From Peribacillus muralis (GTDB lineage Bacteria > Bacillota > Bacilli > Bacillales > DSM-1321), in the NCBI RefSeq assembly GCF_001439925.1, contig NZ_LMBV01000004.1:209928-273927 (forward strand): 64,000 nucleotides of DNA, read 5' to 3'. Positions 1 through 8,922 of this stretch are shown here, one piece after another. The stretch's first letter is position 1; each line of letters begins with the position of its first letter. A program made the translations under genes and the position numbers. The notes under the pieces were generated by a model. The model ran no database searches. It was not told the origin of the DNA and saw nothing but the letters and a program-made list of their open reading frames with translations.

Positions 1-1
1 A

Positions 2-52
2 GGTGTAGCCTCCACGGAGTATTGCGGAGACTACTTGAAAAATTGTCCCTAA
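2..52 (+). CDS. Possible C-terminal end of an upstream gene
   Basis: A frame open from the first bases ends in TAA at 50-52, just before a strong terminator hairpin, as expected for the tail of a gene entering from the left. The 16 visible residues (ending DYLKNCP) match no family I recognise. A second frame stays open to base 66 but would end inside the terminator stem, so it is less likely. Confidence 0.3.
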   Translation, partial: GVASTEYCGDYLKNCP

Positions 53-54
53 AT

Positions 55-101
55 AAAAGAAGTTGATTATCTACAAATAGTAGGTATCAACTTCTTTTTT
101 T
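55..101. terminator. Rho-independent terminator, probably bidirectional
   Basis: A 13-bp stem (arms 55-67 and 86-98, core AGAAGTTGAT) is followed by a T-run on the plus strand. On the minus strand the stem is also followed by a T-rich stretch. It would end the gene entering from the left and could end the minus-strand AlaX gene. Confidence 0.75.
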
Positions 102-114
102 CTTTAATGGACTT

Positions 115-220
115 TATCAGTGACCTCGGCGCATGGGCCGAGGTTCTCCCTTGGACATGTATTCCTAAGGGGAGTCTCGCACAGCCGTTCCAACGACATT
201 GCATCTTCTTTAGGCGGTTG
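115..220 (-). repeat. Degenerate dispersed GC-rich repeat, copy 1
   Basis: This gene-free stretch carries the elements of the dispersed repeat seen elsewhere in the window: a CCTCGGC/GCCGAGG stem, then GGGGAGTCTCGCA and CCGTTCCA. The best-preserved copy is at 36047-36180 in the opposite orientation. No coding potential is seen. Confidence 0.5.
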
Positions 221-237
221 ATGCTTTCGGCTCGGTT

Positions 238-1428
238 TTATTCGGCGGAATTTTGAAGCAGTTTTTCGATTGTGAACTGGTAGAAGGCCTGTAGATCATG
301 TTGTGAGTTGAAGCCTGCTTGGGCAGTTTGTTCACTTCCGCCGCCTTTCCCGTTAAAGAGACTTAGCTGGGCTTTGAAATATTGTCCACAATGTATAGGC
401 AAGGGGCCACTGTTGGAAAGAACCACATTTTGGTCCTTTAGCGAGGCCAATAATACGAGCACTTTTTCTTTTTTTGCGATCGTAGCTGCTAGATTTTGCA
501 GTTCTTTCAGTGAGCTTTCCTCGAATAGATGATGAATGAACCCTTCCTCATTTTCTTCTGCAAGCAAGGAGTCAGCCAGGAATTTTGCATTTTCAAGCTT
601 TAGGTGTTCGTTTGCCGATAGCAGCTGTTTGTAGTCATTTTCCAATTTTTCGATCCGATTGAGAATTTCTGTACGTCCGGTGTTGAATTTATTTGTTAGT
701 GTAGAAAGAATGCCAAGACCTTCGGAATAATCATTCAATGCCCTGAAGCCGCATTTAAAATAGAGGCGGGTATGTTCCTTCTGCTTCTCCGTCTTTAGAA
801 TTTTAATCATGCCAATTTCCCCGGTTCGTTCAACGTGGGTTCCACCACACGGGTTATATTCTATCCCTTTGATTTCCACGATCCGGATATTGTCTGAAAC
901 CTTTGGCATCTTGACAACAGGGAGATTCTGCAATTCTTCCTTTGTTACGTAGTAGGTGAGTAGTTCGAGATTTTCTATGATATATTGATTCACCTTTTCT
1001 TCAGCTGCCATCGTATGTACTTCAGTCCAATTGGATTCCGTTATATCGATGGTCAAGTACTCTTTTCCAAGGTGGAAGCTGACCGTATTTGCGTCAAAAA
1101 GTTCCCGGCAGACGGCTGAGAGTAGATGCTGGCCGCTATGCGATTGCATGTGATCGAAGCGGCGTGCCCAATCCAGTTCACACTGTACAGTCTCCGAACC
1201 TGGCCTTTCCTCAAGCTTATGAAGGATATCTCCATCCGCTTCTTTAATTATGTCAAGAACGGCGAGACCATCGATGGTTCCTTTATCGGAAGGTTGGCCG
1301 CCTCCTTCTGGATAGAAGGCCGTCTCATCAAGTTTAATGTAGTAATAGTCATTTTCTTTGAAGCACTGCTGGATCTTTGACTCCCATTGGGAGGTTTTGG
1401 GGGATGTATAAAATAATTTTTTTGTCAT
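238..1428 (-). CDS. AlaX-type alanyl-tRNA editing protein (DHHA1 domain)
   Basis: This 396-residue cytoplasmic protein resembles the editing half of alanyl-tRNA synthetase without its catalytic core. Such AlaX proteins hydrolyse mischarged Ser-tRNA(Ala) or Gly-tRNA(Ala). The N-terminal beta-barrel runs to about residue 90. The zinc/editing site is visible as HSGQH (H97, H101) and CGGTH (C194, H198). A coiled-coil segment near 245-285 leads to a C-terminal DHHA1 domain with a GKGGGS glycine loop near 365. That length makes it the long AlaX-L form. It stands alone on the minus strand, divergent from the signalling operon. The family is clear; exact tRNA specificity cannot be read from sequence. 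Confidence 0.88.
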   Translation of the reverse strand: MTKKLFYTSPKTSQWESKIQQCFKENDYYYIKLDETAFYPEGGGQPSDKGTIDGLAVLDIIKEADGDILHKLEERPGSETVQCELDWARRFDHMQSHSGQHLLSAVCRELFDANTVSFHLGKEYLTIDITESNWTEVHTMAAEEKVNQYIIENLELLTYYVTKEELQNLPVVKMPKVSDNIRIVEIKGIEYNPCGGTHVERTGEIGMIKILKTEKQKEHTRLYFKCGFRALNDYSEGLGILSTLTNKFNTGRTEILNRIEKLENDYKQLLSANEHLKLENAKFLADSLLAEENEEGFIHHLFEESSLKELQNLAATIAKKEKVLVLLASLKDQNVVLSNSGPLPIHCGQYFKAQLSLFNGKGGGSEQTAQAGFNSQHDLQAFYQFTIEKLLQNSAE

Positions 1429-1570
1429 GAATGTTTTCCCATTCCTTTCAGTTGGTCAATAAATTATATCATTGAAATCCCTTTTATAAAAAATGTGTTG
1501 TTAGACCGCGAGTATCATGTAAATAAATTTTGCAAGATGGCGATATTCTATTTATAGACAAACATATATG

Positions 1571-1598
1571 TTGTAAAATATTCCTGAAATAATATACT
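1571..1598 (+). promoter_or_regulatory. Candidate SigA promoter of the signalling operon
   Basis: TTGTAA (1571-1576) and TATACT (1593-1598) are separated by 16 bp, about 85 bp upstream of the GTG start of the Hpt-REC-GGDEF-REC gene. A second TATAAT lies at 1615-1620 without a good -35. Assignment is by eye only. Confidence 0.4.
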
Positions 1599-1682
1599 AT
1601 AGACCTAAAAATAGTATAATGAAACAAAGTTAGTAGTTAAAAAGGCTTATTCGCACAAGAAGAAAGGGTCAAGTGATTAAAA

Positions 1683-3305
1683 GTGAAACTTGTAAATATC
1701 GAAAAATACAAAAATAGCTTATTTAAAAATATTAAAAACAAACTTTCAGAGTGGCTAGAGCTTGAAGAAGTTCAGACAATTCCGGACCAAGAAGTATTCC
1801 GTTTTTTGCATTCAATTAAAGGAACGGCTGGAACGCTGCAATTATGTGGACTTATGGCAATCACAGAACAGCTGTTAGAAGAAACTTATGAAGACGGTGA
1901 TCGATTATGGATACCATCCGATCTTAGGAATTTCCTGTTCGATCTTATTGAACATACATACGAATATGAGCATTTTGATGAAATTGAAATAAAGAAAAAG
2001 CCGGTATGTGATTCGCAGGCCCCCCTCATCCAAATCATTGATGATGACATATCCATGCTGATTTTATTGAAAGATGTTTTGGAGGAACAAGGATGGATGG
2101 TGATCACGAATGCCGATCCCGTCAAGGCGACTAATCAATACTTTGAAATGCAGCCAGATTGCCTGATTCTTGATATCCAGCTGCCTGCAAAGGATGGGTT
2201 TCAGATCCTTCAGGACATTCATTTGCATAATGAGAAATATTTCATTCCGAAAATCATGATCAGCATTCAGAACGATAAGCATACCCGAATAAAAGCATTC
2301 AAGATGGGAGCGGATGATTTCATTGGAAAGCCGATCGATATAGATGAGTTTATCGCAAAGATGGAAAGACATATAGAGCGGAAGAGGATTTTTGATCAAT
2401 CGGTTTTGGTGGATGAACTGACACAAGTATATAACCGGAGGTTCCTTGAAGACACACTGACGCGTTATTTCCATGACTTTAAGCGGTCAGGACAGCACTT
2501 CACGATAAGCATCATTGATATAGATCACTTTAAGCGGGTGAATGATCGATTTGGACATGCGGTGGGAGACTTTGTCCTGGTAGAGTTTGCTCAATTCATT
2601 AAAAGCCAAATCAGGAGTTCGGATTTGATCTGCCGCTATGGAGGGGAAGAATTTGTGCTTATTTTCCCTGATACTTCATCCGATCAAGCCAAGCATAAGT
2701 TAACAAGTTTAATCAAGGAATTTTCGACAAAGGAATTCTCCCACGATGGGCAAACGTTTTCGGTTACATTTTCGGCCGGTGTATTTACGGTTGAAAATGA
2801 CAGTGTTACGCCAAAGAAGGCCCTTGAAGAAGCGGACACTTCTTTATATGAAGCAAAGCGTACCGGACGTGCAAAGGTTGAAAGCACACAGCGAACACGC
2901 TTTAACAAGAAATCTCTTAATGTTTCCGTGATTGATGATGATATTATTATCCGGACCATCTTAACTAAAGCACTGCGGTCGTTGCAGGTACCGCACTTCG
3001 ATTTGAATATTGCCGTTTATGAAGACGGCCCTTCGTTTTTGAATTCCGACCGAGCCAAGGAGAATGTCGGGCATTTTCTAATCCTTGATGGAGTGATGCC
3101 GAACATGGATGGAATCGAGGTGCTGCAGAACGTGAAACAGGGCAGTAATGCGGATTTTTATACCGTACTGATGCTGACAGGAAGAAAGAGCAGGGACGAT
3201 ATTGCAAAAGCATTGAAATTAGGCGCGGACGATTATGTAACGAAACCATTTAGCATAACGGAACTAAAGGCAAGGATAGAGCGTTTGTTGATAAAGCTTA
3301 TCTAA
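1683..3305 (+). CDS. Hpt-REC-GGDEF-REC diguanylate cyclase
   Basis: This 540-residue soluble protein joins four modules. An Hpt domain at about 1-100 has the phosphotransfer histidine in HSIKG (H43). A first receiver at about 115-230 has phospho-acceptor D164. A GGDEF domain at about 240-400 has an intact active site (GGEEF, 320-324) and an RxxD inhibitory site five residues before it (RSSD, 311-314). A second receiver at about 413-540 has D469. The expected activity is synthesis of cyclic di-GMP from two GTP, with product inhibition, controlled by phosphorelay. The start is GTG, with AGAAAGGG (1661-1668) somewhat distant. It is followed 95 bp later by a lone receiver and then a hybrid kinase, so the phosphodonor is probably co-transcribed. 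No membrane segment is seen. Confidence 0.9.
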   Translation: MKLVNIEKYKNSLFKNIKNKLSEWLELEEVQTIPDQEVFRFLHSIKGTAGTLQLCGLMAITEQLLEETYEDGDRLWIPSDLRNFLFDLIEHTYEYEHFDEIEIKKKPVCDSQAPLIQIIDDDISMLILLKDVLEEQGWMVITNADPVKATNQYFEMQPDCLILDIQLPAKDGFQILQDIHLHNEKYFIPKIMISIQNDKHTRIKAFKMGADDFIGKPIDIDEFIAKMERHIERKRIFDQSVLVDELTQVYNRRFLEDTLTRYFHDFKRSGQHFTISIIDIDHFKRVNDRFGHAVGDFVLVEFAQFIKSQIRSSDLICRYGGEEFVLIFPDTSSDQAKHKLTSLIKEFSTKEFSHDGQTFSVTFSAGVFTVENDSVTPKKALEEADTSLYEAKRTGRAKVESTQRTRFNKKSLNVSVIDDDIIIRTILTKALRSLQVPHFDLNIAVYEDGPSFLNSDRAKENVGHFLILDGVMPNMDGIEVLQNVKQGSNADFYTVLMLTGRKSRDDIAKALKLGADDYVTKPFSITELKARIERLLIKLI

Positions 3306-3400
3306 ACCATTTTAAGTAAGCGATCTAGAAACACTTACATACGGATATCTGGTTGCGCGCCGATGTTTCGGTATTTTAAAAACCATTTCAAGGAGATTGA

Positions 3401-3787
3401 ATGATGAAACGAATTTTATTAGTGGAAGATGAAGAAGTGTTACGGATGCTCGTAGTGGATACCCTCGAGGATGAGGATTATGTGGTTGACGAAGCGGCAG
3501 ATGGAATCGAAGCCGTAAAGCTCCTTAAGAACCGCACCTATGATCTAATTATTCTTGATTATATGATGCCTGGGTATACCGGATTGGAGATCATCGAAAA
3601 AATCCAGTCGTCCGAAATAAAAAATCAAGGGAAGATTCTCATGTTATCTGCCAAAAGCCAGCAATTCGAACAGGAAAGAATTTTGGAAGCGGGTGCGGAT
3701 TATTTTATGGCCAAGCCATTCAGTCCGTTAAAGCTAATCGAACAGATAGAGGTTATTCTGCATGAAGCTGAATCTTTACAGAACTAA
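3401..3787 (+). CDS. Stand-alone response regulator receiver (CheY-like)
   Basis: This 128-residue single REC domain has no output domain. The acidic pocket is seen in VEDEE near residue 10, the phospho-acceptor is D53 in LDYMMP, and the conserved lysine lies in AKPFSP. Such proteins work as shuttles in phosphorelays, as Spo0F does. The start is ATG-ATG behind AAGGAGA. Its 3' end overlaps the following hybrid kinase gene by 26 bp, which implies translational coupling. It most likely receives phosphate from that kinase and passes it to the Hpt of the upstream cyclase, but this is inference. Confidence 0.88.
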   Translation: MMKRILLVEDEEVLRMLVVDTLEDEDYVVDEAADGIEAVKLLKNRTYDLIILDYMMPGYTGLEIIEKIQSSEIKNQGKILMLSAKSQQFEQERILEAGADYFMAKPFSPLKLIEQIEVILHEAESLQN

Positions 3788-6587
3788 CAGTCTATCCAGG
3801 CAGGTCGTGTCTTTGATGTCGGGGTGCATCATCATATTCATTGCCGGAACAGGAATATTATTTTACCAATTGCAATCTTTGCACGCAGAATATCTCCAGA
3901 AGCGGCAAAGCATTGTCGAGAAGCAATTGTTAGTGGAGGAGATACTCGACCAATATCATACAGTTTTTTTAACTATGCCGGCATCCGATGTGTTTGATAA
4001 GGATGGGTTAAAGGATGAAGCAATTCAAGAGGAAGCTTCATTAAGGAAAAAAATCGAAGAGTTTAGGGCTATTGCCAGTTCCAAGGAAGATAGGATCATT
4101 TCCGATAAGCTTGAGACTTTTTCCGATGATTATTTTGGCGGTATACAAATCTCGGCTCAAATTTCGGATTTTCGCGGCTTAATTAAATCATATTTAAACA
4201 ATTTGGCCGATAAGCGTGATGAAAATGTGAAAAATCTTACAAAGGAGCAGTCCATCCTTCAAGGAGTTTTTGTCGGTTTCGTTCTTTTTTTCTTATTCAT
4301 CTGCCTGTTCATTGTCAGATCGATTATCAGGAACATCGGTAAGCCACTTGCCGATTTCTCAGTGGCAGCCAATGAGATTGCAGCTGGTCGGGAGGCTGTC
4401 ATTTCCGTCAACGAAAATCGCATGGATGAACTTGGGGTTTTGTCGGTTGCCTTCAAGAAAATGTTAGCTAGCGTTCAGGACAAAGAGCAGGAATTGATGG
4501 CGCATAATGAAGAACTGCTTGCCCAGCAGGATGAGCTGCAGGCCCAGCAAAACGAACTGCAAGTGACGCTTGGAATCATAAGGGATAATGAACAAAAGCT
4601 AACAAGGAGAAATGAACTGATCAATGGGATATCCTCCACTTTAGATAAAAACGAAGTATTAAATAGCATTGTCGTTAATATGAGTAACATCATTTCGGCT
4701 GATCGTGGGATGATTGCTTTAGTTCATGAAGATTCCTCTTCGTCATTTGGAATTTCTGAAAATGGAGTGAAGCAATTCCGCAATAACATCGACAGTGGTT
4801 TGAATTATCGCTTGCTAAAAGAAAAAAAGCCCTTCACGATAAAACGAGAACAATTGGACGCAGAGAAAGGGTACCACGAAAATACGAATTACAGTTATGA
4901 CTTATATCTACCTGTTTTATCGACATTTCAAGAAGTGGATGCCATCATGGTTTTCAGCAGATATGGAACGCCCTTTACCGATCAAGAAGTGGAAGAATGC
5001 GAAACGCTGGCGAAGCAGATTTCAACGTCGCTTGATAAGATTAAGCTATACGAGCAAACCGAGGGGAATCGAAGGTTAAATCAAGATATTCTGAACACGA
5101 TAAAGGAAGGCATCCAGTTGATCGATCAGGATGGGAAGGTCGTTCAGGTTAATCAGCCTTTCTGCGATATTTTTAAAACCGGTTCTACCCCTGAGCAGAT
5201 CATTGATTTGCCATGGGAGAAGTGGAGTGCCGAGATGACTGGTCAAATGGAGGGGGACGGATTTTCCCGTTCATTGGATGAGGCGTTTCAGCATCTTGAA
5301 GCAACCAATCATGAACAACGAAGCTTTACATTTAAGAAGAAAGAGACGAATCAGGTCATAAAGGTATATTTCGAAGCATTACGCTACCGTGAAGAGGGCT
5401 TTGGTACAATTTTGGTTTATCGGGACATAACGAAGGAATATGAAGTGGATCAAATGAAATCCGAGTTCGTCAGTACGGTCAGCCACGAATTGAGAACTCC
5501 GCTTGCAAGTGTTCTTGGTTTTGCCGAATTGATGCTGAATAAACCATTGAAGCCCGAAAGACAGATAAAATATTTACAGACTATTTACAATGAAGCAAAG
5601 CGGCTCACCGCACTTATCAATGATTTTCTTGATGTTCAAAAAATGGAGTCCGGCAAACAAATGTACGAAAAAAAATATGTTGATATCCTGCCAATCCTTC
5701 AGAAGGTAATTGAACATCTGGAAATAAATACAGAACATCACGATATTCAACTCCAGGTTGAAACAACGGACTTGATCATTTTAGGAGATCGGATAAAGAT
5801 AGAACAAGCTTTTACCAACCTTCTAAGCAATTCAATCAAGTATTCTCCTGATGGCGGCAAAATAGTCGTCCGTGTTTGCAGTAGGAATGATAAGCTTTCC
5901 GTTGATATTGAGGATGAAGGGCTTGGCATCCCCAAAGAATCACTGCCCCATTTATTTCAGAAGTTTTATCGAGTCGACAATTCAGATCGCCGCAGAATTG
6001 GAGGAACCGGATTAGGGCTGGCCATCGTTGATGAAATCATCAAATCACATGGAGGTGAGGTGACGGTGGTTTCACATTACGGACATGGGAGCACGTTTAC
6101 CATTTCTTTACCGAGGGTTGCTCAAAAGGAAATGGGCCCGAATCATGATCGACAGTCGATGAAACTGAGCTATGAAATCATGGTTATCGAGGACGATATT
6201 AATTTAGCGGAACTATTGAAATATGAATTGATGGATAGCGGCTTTCATGTGAATTATTTCAATAGTGGAAGAAAAGCTTTTCAGGAGTTGAAAAACTCAC
6301 CGCCTGACGCCATTGTGCTAGATATCCTTCTTGAAGAAGGAGAGATGGATGGGTGGGGAATCTTAAGGGAGTTGAAAATTTCCGCTGACTTGAAGGAGAT
6401 ACCTGTTTTCATATCAACCGCACTTGATGAAAGGGAAAAGGGACTTTCCTTGGGGGCCAACGATTATTTAGTTAAGCCATACAAGCCGAGGCAATTGTCC
6501 AAAGTGATCATGCATACGCTGTTAAGCACGAGGAAAAAAGGGCAAATCTTGATACCGCATTCCTGTAATGAAGGTGACCAAGTGTAA
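3762..6587 (+). CDS. Hybrid sensor histidine kinase (TM-HAMP-GAF-PAS-HisKA-HATPase-REC)
   Basis: This 941-residue inner-membrane protein has TM segments at about 15-37 and 167-187 flanking an extracytoplasmic helical sensor. Then follow HAMP (188-240), a glutamine-rich coiled coil (240-285), GAF (290-430), PAS (440-560), HisKA with the phospho-histidine in SHELRTP (H575), HATPase_c with GTGLGLAI near 748-755, and a C-terminal receiver with D854. It is the input kinase of the operon and carries its own receiver, so the His-Asp-His-Asp chain can be completed with the Hpt domain encoded first in the operon. The signal is unknown. The start overlaps the preceding receiver gene. Confidence 0.9.
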   Translation: MKLNLYRTNSLSRQVVSLMSGCIIIFIAGTGILFYQLQSLHAEYLQKRQSIVEKQLLVEEILDQYHTVFLTMPASDVFDKDGLKDEAIQEEASLRKKIEEFRAIASSKEDRIISDKLETFSDDYFGGIQISAQISDFRGLIKSYLNNLADKRDENVKNLTKEQSILQGVFVGFVLFFLFICLFIVRSIIRNIGKPLADFSVAANEIAAGREAVISVNENRMDELGVLSVAFKKMLASVQDKEQELMAHNEELLAQQDELQAQQNELQVTLGIIRDNEQKLTRRNELINGISSTLDKNEVLNSIVVNMSNIISADRGMIALVHEDSSSSFGISENGVKQFRNNIDSGLNYRLLKEKKPFTIKREQLDAEKGYHENTNYSYDLYLPVLSTFQEVDAIMVFSRYGTPFTDQEVEECETLAKQISTSLDKIKLYEQTEGNRRLNQDILNTIKEGIQLIDQDGKVVQVNQPFCDIFKTGSTPEQIIDLPWEKWSAEMTGQMEGDGFSRSLDEAFQHLEATNHEQRSFTFKKKETNQVIKVYFEALRYREEGFGTILVYRDITKEYEVDQMKSEFVSTVSHELRTPLASVLGFAELMLNKPLKPERQIKYLQTIYNEAKRLTALINDFLDVQKMESGKQMYEKKYVDILPILQKVIEHLEINTEHHDIQLQVETTDLIILGDRIKIEQAFTNLLSNSIKYSPDGGKIVVRVCSRNDKLSVDIEDEGLGIPKESLPHLFQKFYRVDNSDRRRIGGTGLGLAIVDEIIKSHGGEVTVVSHYGHGSTFTISLPRVAQKEMGPNHDRQSMKLSYEIMVIEDDINLAELLKYELMDSGFHVNYFNSGRKAFQELKNSPPDAIVLDILLEEGEMDGWGILRELKISADLKEIPVFISTALDEREKGLSLGANDYLVKPYKPRQLSKVIMHTLLSTRKKGQILIPHSCNEGDQV

Positions 6588-6707
6588 AGAAAAAAACAGG
6601 AATAGGTATACATAACAACAAAAAAATGATAAATTCAAAGATGTTGGAAAAAATAATGAATGACATACAATTTTAGGTAAAGGTACGTTACAGGAGGATT
6701 CATATAC

Positions 6708-7580
6708 ATGCAAAAAATCCAGGCCGGTATGGCTGTAGAGTTGGAAGTGGAACGTAAGGCGGATTTCGGTTGGTTTTTAACTGATGGTTCAGAAGATGTC
6801 TTACTTCATCATAATGAAATGATTGAGGGGACGGAGCTTGAGATTGGTGATGCGGTGACGGTATTCATCTACCATGATAAACAAGCGCGTCTAACGTCGA
6901 CAATGAAGATTCCCGAGATTCAAATCGATCGATATGGATGGGCGGAAGTTGTCAATGTGAAAAGGAAGCTTGGAGTGTTTGTAAACATCGGCCTCTCCAA
7001 AGATATTCTTGTATCTCTTGATGATCTGCCGAATATTGATCGGTTATGGCCTGAGGTTGGCGATCGGCTTTATGTATCCTTGAAGACGGATCGGAATGAC
7101 CGCTTGTTCGGTAAGCTTGCAACGGAAGATGTAATCCAGGAGATTGTCGTGAAAGCTCCATTAAAAGGGGTCCGAAATACAACCGTGAGCGGGAACGTCT
7201 ATCGTCTGCTTATGGTTGGATCTTTCTTTGTTTCACAAGAAGGCTATCGTTGCTTCATTCATGAAAGTGAACGCAAGGAGGAGCCACGTCTTGGGGAATT
7301 GGTAGAAGGCCGGGTCATAGATAGCAAAGAAGATGGTACGCTGAACGTCTCGCTAATTCCGTTTAAACAAGATTTGATGGACGAAGATGCCGATGTCATT
7401 TTCAAGTACTTAATGAATCGTGGCGGCGCAATGCCTTATGGCGATAAAACACCTCCAGGTGATATTCAATTTAATTTCGGTTTAAGCAAGGGAGCGTTCA
7501 AACGTGCTCTTGGCAAATTGATGAAGGAAGATAAGATTTATCAGGAAGATGGATGGACTTACTCTTCAGACCGTAAATGA
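6708..7580 (+). CDS. cvfB: CvfB-like S1 RNA-binding protein
   Basis: This 290-residue protein has three S1-like OB-folds (about 5-65, 70-130 and 140-215) and a C-terminal winged helix (about 225-285) with GLSKGAFKRALGKLMK. This is the architecture of B. subtilis YitL and S. aureus CvfB, an RNA-binding regulator of virulence and exoprotein expression in Staphylococcus. It starts at ATG behind a clear AGGAGG. It is probably monocistronic: about 120 bp separate it from the kinase gene, and a strong terminator follows. Confidence 0.9.
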   Translation: MQKIQAGMAVELEVERKADFGWFLTDGSEDVLLHHNEMIEGTELEIGDAVTVFIYHDKQARLTSTMKIPEIQIDRYGWAEVVNVKRKLGVFVNIGLSKDILVSLDDLPNIDRLWPEVGDRLYVSLKTDRNDRLFGKLATEDVIQEIVVKAPLKGVRNTTVSGNVYRLLMVGSFFVSQEGYRCFIHESERKEEPRLGELVEGRVIDSKEDGTLNVSLIPFKQDLMDEDADVIFKYLMNRGGAMPYGDKTPPGDIQFNFGLSKGAFKRALGKLMKEDKIYQEDGWTYSSDRK

Positions 7581-7591
7581 TCGAAAGCGAA

Positions 7592-7640
7592 CAGCCCCCC
7601 GATTGCTAGACATAAGTCTACCAATCGGGGGGCTGTTTTT
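7592..7640 (+). terminator. Terminator after cvfB
   Basis: A strong stem (AGCCCCCCGATTG with CAATCGGGGGGCT) closes over a loop of about 18 bases and is followed by TTTTT. Confidence 0.9.
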
Positions 7641-7800
7641 ATATTTTCCCTTTTAAAACCTGCAATGCTATGATCTCCTCGTTTGTAAAGTAAAGAAATA
7701 GCTTCTAATAATGATGTACCGTAAACCCAGGCTGGAGCCCACTGGACCTGAAAATGGGAGGTAGTGGTTAAATAAATATTATCAGAATATTAAAACAACT

Positions 7801-7817
7801 TGTTATCCTCCCGTTAT
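7801..7817 (+). promoter_or_regulatory. Candidate WalR (YycF) box
   Basis: TGTTAT, five bases, CGTTAT fits the direct-repeat WalR consensus (TGTWAH-N5-TGTWAH) with one mismatch. It sits about 50 bp upstream of the -35 of the YocH-like gene. B. subtilis yocH is a known WalR target, so the site is plausible, but the motif is short. Confidence 0.4.
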
Positions 7818-7852
7818 CTTGCTGTGATGTTTGTCATCTATTCTTTATCTGT

Positions 7853-7881
7853 TTGTTCTTTGTATAGAAAAAAACTATGTT
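7853..7881 (+). promoter_or_regulatory. SigA promoter of the YocH-like gene
   Basis: TTGTTC (7853-7858), a 17-bp spacer and TATGTT (7876-7881) lie 50 bp before the ATG at 7931. The rest of the gap 7641-7930 shows nothing else convincing. Confidence 0.55.
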
Positions 7882-7930
7882 AAGATTTAACTCGTAGCTT
7901 ATAAAGCAGCTCACAAGGAGGTAACAACAT

Positions 7931-8764
7931 ATGAAAAAATCAATCTTATCGTTAGCGGCAGCGGCTGCAATATCCGGTGCATTCACAATTCCGGTACAAG
8001 CAGAAGATGTCAAAGTGAAAGATGGAGACACATTATGGGGGATATCTCAATCGTATAAAGTATCAATAGAAGATATTAAGTCTTGGAATGATATGTCTTC
8101 AGACTCGATTTATGTAGGAGAAACTATACATATCTCTCAAGAACAGCACCATAAAGTCAAGTCAGGGGAGACATTATCGGAAATAGCGCACAAATATGAT
8201 GTATCGGTAAATGATATTAAATCTTGGAACGACTTAAATTCCGAAACCATCCATCCGGATCAGGATTTAGTCATTAAGCCAGCGGGCAACAAAGTGGAAG
8301 CGGCGACGGCAGGCCCTGAGCCAGCATCAGCACAGGCTGCACCGGCAGAACAAGCCGAACCAGTAGAACAAGCTGAGCCAGTAGAACAAGCTGAGCCAGC
8401 AGAACAAGCTAAACCAGTAGAACAACCTGAAAAGGCAGAAACAAATCAAGAATCCAACGATCAAGCGGGTGTGGAAAAAGAGTTGACCGCTAGAGCAACG
8501 GCATATACCGCTGATTGTCAAGGCTGCAGCGGCACTACAGCAACAGGCGTGGACTTGAAGGCTAATCCTGATGCAAAGGTGATTGCAGTGGATCCGTCAG
8601 TCATTCCGCTAGGTTCAAAAGTTTATGTCGAGGGCTATGGATACGCAACAGCTGCCGATACGGGCAGTGCCATCAAGGGTAATAGAGTCGACATCTTTGT
8701 TCCTAATGAGCAGGACGCCAATAATTGGGGCGTTAAAAATGTTAAAGTTCAAGTCCTGAATTAA
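7931..8764 (+). CDS. Secreted LysM-3D domain cell-wall protein, YocH-like
   Basis: This 277-residue exported protein starts with a signal peptide cleaved after VQA (about residue 24). Two LysM repeats (about 26-69 and 74-117) bind peptidoglycan. A repeat-rich linker follows (about 118-180), with five hexapeptides of the AEQAEP/VEQAEP type encoded by an 18-bp tandem repeat at 8345-8434. The C-terminal 3D domain (about 183-277) has the conserved aspartates in ADTG and VDIF. The domain order matches YocH, a proposed muropeptide-releasing enzyme. As in B. subtilis, recQ follows directly. The start has AAGGAGG. Confidence 0.9.
   Translation: MKKSILSLAAAAAISGAFTIPVQAEDVKVKDGDTLWGISQSYKVSIEDIKSWNDMSSDSIYVGETIHISQEQHHKVKSGETLSEIAHKYDVSVNDIKSWNDLNSETIHPDQDLVIKPAGNKVEAATAGPEPASAQAAPAEQAEPVEQAEPVEQAEPAEQAKPVEQPEKAETNQESNDQAGVEKELTARATAYTADCQGCSGTTATGVDLKANPDAKVIAVDPSVIPLGSKVYVEGYGYATAADTGSAIKGNRVDIFVPNEQDANNWGVKNVKVQVLN
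8345..8434 (+). repeat. 18-bp coding tandem repeat in the YocH-like linker
   Basis: Five 18-bp units, each encoding a hexapeptide of the (A/V)EQ(A/P)(E/K)(P/K) type, form a flexible acidic spacer between the LysM and 3D domains. The two middle units are identical at the nucleotide level, suggesting recent slippage. Confidence 0.85.
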
Positions 8765-8798
8765 CTTACCTATGCAAAACATGTTCATATATAAGAGT

Positions 8799-8837
8799 AG
8801 AGTAGACACGGAGATTTATGTGTCTACTCTTTTTTTA
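8799..8837 (+). terminator. Terminator after the YocH-like gene
   Basis: AGAGTAGACAC (8799-8809) pairs with GTGTCTACTCT (8820-8830) and is followed by a T-run. Confidence 0.9.
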
Positions 8838-8922
8838 TGCTTTTGGTTCATCGGAAAAGCAGGTACAATGAAAGGAAAAGCCCCTTATCGGAACTTACAA
8901 CATAAATAGGAGGAGTAGTGAA

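Noticed and set aside
7720-7780. Cyclic di-AMP (ydaO) riboswitch upstream of the YocH-like gene
   Set aside because: Such riboswitches often precede cell-wall hydrolases, but the conserved blocks are not present here.
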